Positions 56,211 to 64,000 of a DNA stretch of 64,000 nt are shown piece by piece. A program made the translations under genes and the position numbers. This stretch comes from Eucommia ulmoides (taxonomy: Eukaryota > Streptophyta > Magnoliopsida > Garryales > Eucommiaceae). The notes under the pieces were generated by a model. It was given only the letters and a program-made list of their open reading frames with translations, did no database searches and was not told the origin of the DNA. The stretch lies in NCBI GenBank assembly GCA_016647705.1, contig CM028328.1:2228501-2292500 (forward strand), written 5' to 3'. Positions within the stretch are counted from its first letter, which is position 1. Every line of letters starts with the position of its first letter.

Positions 56211-56744
56211 CTCTCCTCTCTCTCTCTCTCTCCTTTCTTCTTCTTCTTCTCAATATTCTCTCTCTCTAAACAACAGAAACGAACTCCAAATCGAATTTTC
56301 CTTATTGGGTGTTCTCTGTATGTTGGTTTTAAGATTTGATGGCTGACTTTAGAAATGGAGAGGCGTCTAGAAGAGAGGAAGAAGCCAGAACTCTGGGGAA
56401 AACTCTAGATGGAGCCTCGCGGTTTAACTAAAGTGACAGGGTACTGGTATATTCCTTTGTCACAGACAATTTTAAAGCCGTTGATAGCATGGATAAGCTT
56501 CATCGAACAGATATGAGATAATATTGTTGTTGAATAGACAAATTAGTAGTTCAATATTTTTACTAATATTTAGATAGAAACGACTTTTGAGATCGTTATT
56601 AAGTAAAATAGTTAGAGTGATAACTTTTGAGTTAAAGCTTAAATTTTTAAGTTTGATCAGGTAAAATGATAATTATTCGGTTATCGGGTTAGAGTTGCTC
56701 TAATAAATGTAGATATAGGAGTAATCATGCAAATATCAAACAGT
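56211..56744. promoter_or_regulatory. Hsp40 upstream region
   Basis: A CT-rich leader (56212-56270) lies just before the ATG on the coding strand's 5' side, a common plant leader type. The rest is AT-rich and holds no recognised gene. Confidence 0.45.
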
Positions 56745-57178
56745 GGAAAAATTATATTTTGGTCCCTAAAGTTTGGAGTGTGTTTCTACGTGAATCTTAA
56801 AGTTTGTTAAATTGCATATTTAATCTCTCGAATTTCATCATTCCACTAAAATTTCAAAGTAGAATTATGAGATTTGTCAAAATGCACATTTCTTTTCTCA
56901 AATTTCACATTTGTTTCAATCCCACAAAATTGCAGTATTACAATTCGGAATTTGTTTGGCGAAAATTTTAGTGAAATAATAAAATGACAAAAATATCCTC
57001 CTTTAAAAGACCATATATTGACCATAACCCACTTTTCATCCAGAATCGTCAGTAACGATTTTTATTTTAGGAGATTAAAACAAAGGTGAAACTTAAGAGA
57101 TTTAGTGCGATTTGATAAATCAAGGAGTCCATACAAACACTCACCCCATACTATAAGGACTAAAATGTAATTTTCCCA
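56745..57178. mobile_element. MITE with ATTTTGGTCCCTAAAGT-type ends
   Basis: AATTATATTTTGGTCCCTAA at the left faces AAGGACTAAAATGTAATTTT at the right; inner blocks AAATTGCATATTTAATCTC and TTTCATC also pair. About 430 bp, no coding sequence. Confidence 0.7.
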
Positions 57179-57736
57179 TAATATTTCCCTATTCATAAGA
57201 ATCATCAAGTGTATTTTTCACTTTTTAAAAAAGAGTCATAATATTCTTTATAATTATGTTTTGCTACTCTTGGATTTTAACATATCCAAAGTCAAACATA
57301 AAAAAGTAAATAAAAATATAGACTTTTTTCTTACAAGGTTTGAGAAGTTAATTGTAAATATCAAATAAAATTAATATGAGTCAAGTTATCGTAAATTTTT
57401 CCATGCAAAAAAATAATAATAATTAAATTTTATGGAGTATAATAACTTTTGACGGTCATTTTGGACTTCCAAAAAAATTAGTGTAGCTCGTGAACTGCAT
57501 GGACTAAAATTTTAATTTTATGAACGGTTTAGTAAAAACCTCTTTTTATTATTATAAATCGAGCAACATTTTGGTGTTGATTTTTCAAATTATTTGATTT
57601 GTATTATAAATTAAGATGGTATAAATTCGACATTTTTTTTAGAAAAGAGAATGGTTGGAATATATTTTCGAAGATGTACTGCAAATTTAATTATTTAATC
57701 AAAAAAAAAATTGTATTCTTCATATTATACATTTTA
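57179..57736. other. AT-rich intergenic DNA
   Basis: No gene or known repeat recognised. Confidence 0.5.
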
Positions 57737-58684
57737 GGGTGTGTTTGGTAGAGTGAAAAATAAAATGAATAATGGGGGTGGATAATGGGGGTGGATAGTG
57801 TGTTTGGTTGGAGGTGAAATGAAAAAAGAAAATAAAAAGGGAGGTGAAAAATATCCTTCCCGCCATCCCTGCTCCAAATGAATGTGAAAATGAAAAGTTG
57901 GAAGAGCAAAGAGTCAAAATTACTATTTTGCCCCTTTATTTTATATAACAAATACTCATTTTATTTGTAGTAAGGGTAAAATAGTAAGTTAAATAAAAAA
58001 CATATCACTTTTTTCTTTTTTTAATATACACAAAATATTATTTCCCCTCCTTCCATATTCCTCTAACCAAACATACTAAGGAAAATTATTTCCCTTCTAC
58101 AAATGAAATGGGTATGTGTTATATAAAATAAAGGGGCAAAATGGTAATTTTGGAATGATTTCATCGCCAACTTTTCATTTTCATCCCAATTTTAGGGGGG
58201 AAGGGCGGGAAACACTATTTTCACCTCTATTTTCATTTCAAAATTATCATTTTGCTCTTTTATTTTATGTAACACATACTCAATTAATTTGTAGAGGAAA
58301 AATAATTTTTCTTAGTATATTTGGTTGAAGGGATATAGAAGGAAGGAAAATAATATTTTGTGTATATTAAAAAAAAAAGTAATATGTTTTTGCTTAATTT
58401 ACTATTTTACCCTTAGTATAAATGAAAATGGAATTTGTTATATAAAATAAAGGGGTAAAATAGTAATTTTGATTTTTTCCCCCTCTAACTTTTCGTTTTC
58501 ACCTCCATTTTGGGGCGGCCGGGGGGGGGGGGAGGGGGGAAGTGGCGGGAATGCTATTTTTTCTCTCCATTTTTTTTTTCTTTTTTATTTTCCGCTCATA
58601 TCAAACATAAAAGGAGAAAAAATATATCATTTTACCTCTTATTTCTCTTTCCTTGTCCCTTTTCACCTTCTACCAAACATACCC
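57737..58684. mobile_element. Tourist-like element, 948 bp, with internal inverted modules
   Basis: Ends GGGTGTGTTTGGTAGA / TCTACCAAACATACCC, flanked by TTA on both sides (57734-57736 and 58685-58687), fitting PIF/Harbinger. Inside, a TATAAAATAAAGGGGCAAAA block and its complement occur several times (about 57930, 58120, 58255 and 58440), as if related elements were nested or duplicated head to head. A G-run (58518-58538) is present. No transposase. Confidence 0.78.
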
Positions 58685-58687
58685 TTA

Positions 58688-59582
58688 GAGATATTTAACA
58701 TTTTTTATGCATGTCATGGTTTTGCAATTTATTTATTTTCGTTATTACTAACCTTTTGTAGTTTCGACTAAAATAAAAAAATTACATTTTTTCTCATTAA
58801 AACTTACGGTCAAATCTAAAAAAAATAAAATTAATAATATTAATTGAGATCTATATACCCAAGTTAGGGTCGGCCTGGTTAATATCCGGTTGTCCTCTTT
58901 TCCTTCACTTTATTCCCCACTGGTCATTTCGGGTCGAGTCGGGTTGAGTATAAGAATATTTTTGTCACTCTACGCAATTATATTTAAATGTTTAACAGTT
59001 GCACAACCATAGGGAGATGATTGTAACGAAAATAGCATTGGAATATAAAGCACAATTTGGTCAAATTACAGACACTAATTTTTCGTAAACAATCTACAAA
59101 ATTAAAATTTTAACTCATACAATTCACGTGCTATAGTAATTTTTTTAGAAGTCTAACATTATTGAGATACATTAAAGTTAATGTAATTTTTTTATGCATA
59201 AAAATTGCATCAACTTTTATGTCGAATATTGACTTTTCAAATTTTGACAGTAATTTTGAACTGCTGAAAAAATTAATATAACGCTTGGTCGCATGTAAGG
59301 ATTAAAATTTTTATTTCGTGGACTGTTTCTTGGCATCATAAATTACAAATAAATCTATATAAACAATAAATAAATAAAAATAAAGCCAAGAACATTTGAA
59401 TTAGTGAAAAAGTCATTAGATGTCTAAATCTCCCATGAATCATCATTCATCTCTAAAAGCAACTAAAATATTGATCAGCAAAAGGGTAATTTTTCTACTT
59501 TTTTTTTTTAAAAGAATGAATTTAAATACAAAATAAATGAAAAATTCAATGAAATGAATTGATGATTTAAAACATGAATATG
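58688..59582. other. Intergenic DNA downstream of the taximin-like gene
   Basis: No gene. The stretch nearest 59582 should be the 3' UTR of the minus-strand gene. The rest is AT-rich. Confidence 0.5.
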
Positions 59583-60058
59583 TCAACATGGGATTTGGCG
59601 AGTAAACCATTTAAGAATCTTGATCGGAAGTTTGACCAGATCCACCGCCACGTTCGCCAGTCCGGCGAAACAACAGCAACATGGGCACAAGCAACTCACC
59701 ACCGTCCTGCAAATCCATTACCAAATAAATAAATTCAACAACAACATCTTTGACCGGCTACAAGAATCTGTTTACGCCACGATGAACGATGAAAGATTTT
59801 GAAAAATATAAATAATTCTCACATTTTCAAAAAAAAAAAAACAGTAAAGGGTTTTGAAAAAGTTCGTTGATGGAAAATTAGGAAGAAAAATGTACCCAGT
59901 TTAGAGAGAGAGAGAGAGAACAATGAAGGGTTTTAGAGAGAGAGAAGAGAGAGAGATTACCCAAGGACCCAGATAACAGCACCGACGAGAGATAAAACCA
60001 GTGCGATCAAAGCAAAAGGCAATCCCAACAAGAACCCTAATGGCCTGCAATCTTCCAT
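59583..60058 (-). CDS. Taximin-like cysteine-rich signalling peptide
   Basis: Two exons: 60058-59961 and 59706-59583. The split codon is Gly33, and the result is 73 residues. The gene is too short for ordinary ORF scans. The N-terminus [20 protein letters not shown] and a hydrophobic segment (about 7-36) act as signal or membrane segment. A dense Cys cluster follows (C38, C40, C42-C45 in SCLCPCCCC), then an amphipathic part [18 protein letters not shown] and the C-terminal QIPC. The [10 protein letters not shown] start, the cysteine cluster and the WFTxQIPC end match taximins (Taxus taximin, Arabidopsis TAX1/TAX2), also about 73 residues. Taximins are reported to affect organ separation and specialised metabolism; the exact role here is not shown. 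A CT microsatellite lies 80-115 bp upstream. Confidence 0.9.
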
Positions 60059-60133
60059 TTTCCCCGGAAAATTCTCTCTCTCTCTAAAATTCTCACTTTC
60101 TCTCTCTATTTATCTTTATCTTTCTCTTTCTCT

Positions 60134-60175
<42 letters not shown>

Positions 60176-60236
60176 TTCTCTGAATATTTTCCAACTTGCC
60201 AAACGGGAAGTTATTGGTTCGATTTATAAATTAAAG
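60059..60236 (-). promoter_or_regulatory. Taximin-like gene leader with (CT)n tract
   Basis: On the plus strand this is a long TCTCTCTC tract (60069-60175), GA-rich on the coding strand, probably in the 5' leader. GA/CT tracts are common in plant core promoters. Confidence 0.45.
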
Positions 60237-60960
60237 GTTTGTACATTTTGTACCCCTAAAGTTTTGGAGAAATCCAACTTTAGTCCGTATACTTTTAATT
60301 TGTACGCGTTAAACTCTAATATATTCAAATCGTATAATTTTTTTATATGGAAATCAATCATGTGTCAAATATGGAATCATCCACGTGTGTAAATTCCGTC
60401 ATATAAAATGATGGAATGACTAACTTGACACGATTTTGATACACATTTGTTTTTGCTTTTCTGTTTTTACTTCTATTAAATTGGGATGAGAATTCTGTTT
60501 CCGTTCTAGAGTATTTCAAAAATAGAAACATGTTTGGCAACAACTATTGTCCTGAAATTGTTTCTTCTAATTTATGGAAACATTAACAAAAGAACATGTT
60601 TGGTTGTAAATTTTTTTTTTTCATCAAATGCATACAAACCGGTGGGGTGGTGGTGGCCAGCGGTTAGTGGTGGTGGGAATAGTTTTGTGGGAGTCAATAT
60701 GAATCAACTTTTTTTGTTTTTCAGATTCTTAAGAAATTCAGAAAATACTCCTAAAATATTCTCAAAAATTTGGGAACAAAAACTTGTTTACCAGACACAT
60801 TTCTATACATTAATCCCTAAATTTTGAGAACATAAACAAAAATCAGGGAACGAAAACAATAACCCAATGGGGCGTTAGTGTTTAACATGTTCAAATTAAA
60901 AATATAGGGGCTAAAATGAAATTTCTCCAAAATTTAATGGTGCAAAGTGTAAAAAGCTCT
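60237..60960. mobile_element. Foldback MITE split by another MITE
   Basis: Outer arms (ATTTTGTACCCCTAAAGTTT, GGAGAAATCCAACTTTAGTC / GGGGCTAAAATGAAATTTCTC, GGTGCAAAGTGTAAAAAGC) match the family at 44938-45233. The inner block 60453-60876 (TTTTTGCTTTTCTGTTTTTA...GAAAACAATAACCCAATGGGG) matches the 25346, 41158 and 50377 family. The inner one is therefore younger. Confidence 0.75.
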
Positions 60961-62237
60961 ATGAATTATGAGTCATGTTTATGTAGAAAGCCAAGTTGGA
61001 CCACCTATACGCGGAACTTAACCACCGCCGTGCCGCGGTGTTCTGAATTGACAAAAGTACCCTTGAAAAAAATCTGATATTACCTGCGAAGGACAGAACA
61101 TAAGCCGTCTATATTGCCGGGCAATTCAGGGGTATTTTGGGTAATGATATCTAGTTTGAAATTGCCGAAGGTTCCATGTATATTTCTTTGCTTTGACGAA
61201 GATAGAGGATATGAATTGTTTAGCACGTTCCTAGAAGTAGTTGAAAGCTAGAAATTTTAAATTCAAACTAGTGCACAATGGGTCAAAAAAAAATATTAAT
61301 ATATATATTTAATTTGAATACATTAATATTATAATTTTAATTCTTGATCTACGTATAATAAAAAATATATAGTATTTTTTAAAGGGTAAATTTTTTTTAG
61401 GGATTCATTTGAAATTTATATAAATTAGAGGAGAAATATATGGAATTTTAAAGATTGTAATTGATTTTTTTTAAAAATAAAAGTGTGAAAATGTTTTTTT
61501 TTTAAAAAAAAATTAGGGGTAATTAGTTCATAAAAAATTTAGGGTCAGAACATTAATGGTGAAAAAAAATAATTTAAACCATTGATTTGATAGAAATAAA
61601 AAAAATTGGAGAGATTTCTTATTTTGAGCTGTGATTCATTCTTAATTTTGACTTCCACTTTTAGTATATAATATATGATAATCAAAATTTTTTTTTTTTA
61701 AGAATAATATAAAGACATAAGAGTTCTAAAGATTTATCAGTCAGACTTCGTTTGGCATTTGCCATGATAATGAGTAAATTACAGGAGCAATGTGTGAAAT
61801 TTGTTGAAATTGATTTGATTACACTAGTTTTTAGTCATGGTTAATTATATGTTACTTTATCAAGATAAACGTTAATATTTGATCGATTACTCAAACGAGT
61901 CTCTATATAGAACGAACATTGTTTATCTAGAAGTTTTGGAGTGAAGATCTCAACCGAAGTATTGGTACCATAAATCAATTACTAATTTATTTTAATGTTT
62001 GATTATTTATGTAAAAACTCCATCATTAATATTTCATCACTTCGTCAATTGTTGTAGGAATTGGTGAAAAAGTTTTATACTGATGGGAATCTTATTATAG
62101 GATAATTGAATTTTCGAAATTACTTCATTATCTTTATTCTTTTTGTTATTTTTGAAAACAATATTTGAGAATATTGTATAAACAAATGTAATTATGTAAA
62201 AAAGAATAAAATTTTTGAACTAATATTCTTAAGGTAT
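60961..62237. other. AT-rich intergenic DNA
   Basis: No gene found. 61010-61200 is slightly GC-richer (CACCGCCGTGCCGCGGTGTT); the rest is AT-rich with T- and A-runs. Confidence 0.5.
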
Positions 62238-64000
62238 TGAACGCGCCCCGATTTTCCAGAGAAAATCAAAAAATATAGATATATGCTTTATATATGCTTG
62301 GCGTTGGTAAAATGAGAAGGGTTTTTAAAAACGTCGATTTGCTCATTAAAATATACTTAAGCCTGTTTTAGAAAAAAGAGTCGCCACCTAGCATTGGTTT
62401 TAAATGATGTGCTAGGTCACCATATTTTTCTTTTTTGAAAACAATTTAAAAAAATGGCTTAAGTAAAAATTTGACTCCTAAAATAACATGGTCTGATCAG
62501 AGATTCGTTTAAAGAGTTCGGGGGTCAGTTACACTCGGAGAAGGTGTCAAGCACCCCAAGACGCCCGTCCAAAGACGGTACCTTATCCGATTAAGTCCAA
62601 TTAAAATTTAAATCCGAATATTTTTATTTTATTTTGAAATCCTCCTCATATACACATATACATATACACACACATTGAGGGAAGTGATCTCCCTTCTAAA
62701 CCTAGACCGTTCTGATGGAAGGCTGAGAATTTTCCACCTCATCTTGTTAACATATTATATTTAATACAAGTTAAAGAAATACACGCACGCACACACTCAC
62801 ACATTGAGGGGAATAATTCCCTTCTAAATTTAAACCGTTCAAATGGAAGGTTGGGAATTTTTCACCTCATATTGTTAGCATATTATATTTAATACGAGTT
62901 AAAGAAACGCACGCTCACACACGCACGCACACATCGAGGGGTGTAATTCCCTTATAAATTTAAACCGTTCAAATGGAAGGTTGAGAATTTTCCACCTCGT
63001 ATTGTTAGCACATTATATTTAATATGAGTTAAAGAAAACGCACGCACCCACACGCACGCACACATTGAGGGGAATAATTTCCCTTCTAAATTTAAACCGT
63101 TCAAATGGAAGGTTGAGAATTTCCCACCTTGTATCGTTAGCACATTATATTTAATACAAATTAAATAAAACACCCGCACACACGCAACGAGGGGAATAAT
63201 TCCCTTCTAAATTTAAACCGTTCAAATTAAAGGTTGAGAATTTTCCACCTCGTATTGTTAGCACATTATATTTAATACAAATTAAATAAAACACCCGCAC
63301 ACACGCATCGAGGGGAGTAATTCCCTTCTAAATTTAGACCGTTCAAATTGAAGGTTGGGAATTTTTCACCTCGTATTGTTAGCACATTATATTTAATACA
63401 AATTAAATAAAACACCCGCACACACGCATCGAGGGGAGTAATTCCCTTCTAAATTTAGACCGTTCAAATTGAAAGTTGGGAATTTTCCACCTCGTATTGT
63501 TAGCACATTATATTTAATACAAATTAAATAAAACACCCGCACACACGCATCGAGGGGAGTAATTCCCTTCTAAATTTAAACCGTTCAAATTGAAGGTTGG
63601 GAATTTTCCGCCTCGTTTTACTTACTCAAAAAAAAATAAAAAAATAAATAACTAAATAAAAAGAAAAAGAAAATAAAAAGTAATAAATAAATAAATAAAT
63701 AATAAAAAGAAAATAAAAAAAATCTAATTTACAAAAAAAAAAATAGTATAATAACAACTTATTTAAAAATAAGAGTAAGATTTACAACAGATGAAAATTT
63801 ATCACCTTCTTGGAGATTTTTCTTCTTCAAAATTACAATAAAATGAAAATAATATTATTTTCTTCAAAATTTCTCTCCAGATTTCATCTCTCCCTTACAA
63901 AAAAATCTCTCCCAAAAGAAATTTCTCTGGCAAAAAAATTCTCCTCCCTTGTGTTGTGAGCCTTCATTCCTATTTATAGGAATGAAGGCTCAAACATGAG
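62238..64000 (+). mobile_element. Second copy of the 2.2-kb LTR family, cut by the window edge
   Basis: Starts TGAACGCGCCCCGATTTTCC and follows the 5899-8106 solo LTR block by block: GTCGCCACCTAGCATT, GACGCCCGTCCAAAGACGG, CA-rich tandem array, CTTGGAGATTTTT and TCCCTTAC segments, and the TATA-like CTATTTATAG at 63971. The right end and any internal region lie outside the window, so solo LTR or full element cannot be decided. Confidence 0.8.
62650..63625 (+). repeat. CA-rich tandem array in the right-hand LTR (about 120-bp units)
   Basis: About nine units of the same type as 6285-7325. The last four (about 63180-63620) are nearly identical to one another (CGAGGGGAGTAATTCCCTTC, CCACCTCGTATTGTTAGCAC, AAATAAAACACCCGCACACA), pointing to recent local expansion. 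Confidence 0.9.

Noticed and set aside
56211..56500. Heat-shock elements in the Hsp40 promoter
   Set aside because: Isolated GAA and TTC trimers occur, but no array with the required 2-base spacing was found.

Overview
The window is nuclear DNA of a flowering plant, most likely a eudicot. It is AT-rich, has short GT-AG introns with T-rich acceptors, carries plant-specific families (fasciclin-like arabinogalactan protein, taximin-like peptide, RINGLET-type homeobox-DDT protein), and is dense in plant-type LTR, LINE, SINE, Tourist-like and hAT-like elements. I see no bacterial, plastid or viral block and no CRISPR array. All calls were made by reading the sequence. Exon limits were set by reading frame, GT-AG sites and family resemblance; no transcript data were used.

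Six protein genes are supported. From left to right they are: an intronless FLA cell-wall/plasma-membrane glycoprotein (2480-3229, -); a five-exon type-II prohibitin of the mitochondrial inner membrane (21917-26172, +); an intronless METTL21-type lysine methyltransferase (34620-35318, +); an 18-exon RLT1/RLT2-type homeobox-DDT-WHIM chromatin remodelling subunit of 1704 residues (39987-52716, +); a three-exon type-II DNAJB1-like Hsp40 (53564-56210, -), convergent with RLT; and a two-exon, 73-residue taximin-like cysteine-rich peptide gene (59583-60058, -). They are unrelated housekeeping or developmental genes with no operon-like logic.

The rest is layered transposable-element sequence. At 0.27-2.0 kb a foldback element carries an 849-bp hAT-type insertion with a perfect 8-bp target duplication. 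At 5.5-14.6 kb lies a non-autonomous LTR retrotransposon with about 517-bp LTRs. Its 5' LTR is split by a 2.2-kb solo LTR (TG...CA, duplication CCACC), and its interior holds a second probable solo LTR and several minisatellites. From 14.8 to 20.5 kb is a run of Tourist-like, foldback and SINE copies. At 27.0-34.0 kb is an almost full-length but dead plant LINE on the minus strand, bounded by an 18-bp target duplication; its ORF1 is expanded by two adjacent tandem duplications. The introns of the prohibitin, RLT and Hsp40 genes hold many MITEs, some nested. At the right edge (62.2 kb onward) a second LTR of the same family as the 5.9-kb solo LTR runs out of the window.

I found no new defence, biosynthetic or regulatory system. 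The points most worth following are the transposon nesting, a tRNA-related SINE family with at least three copies, a short upstream ORF before the RLT start, and the taximin-like gene.
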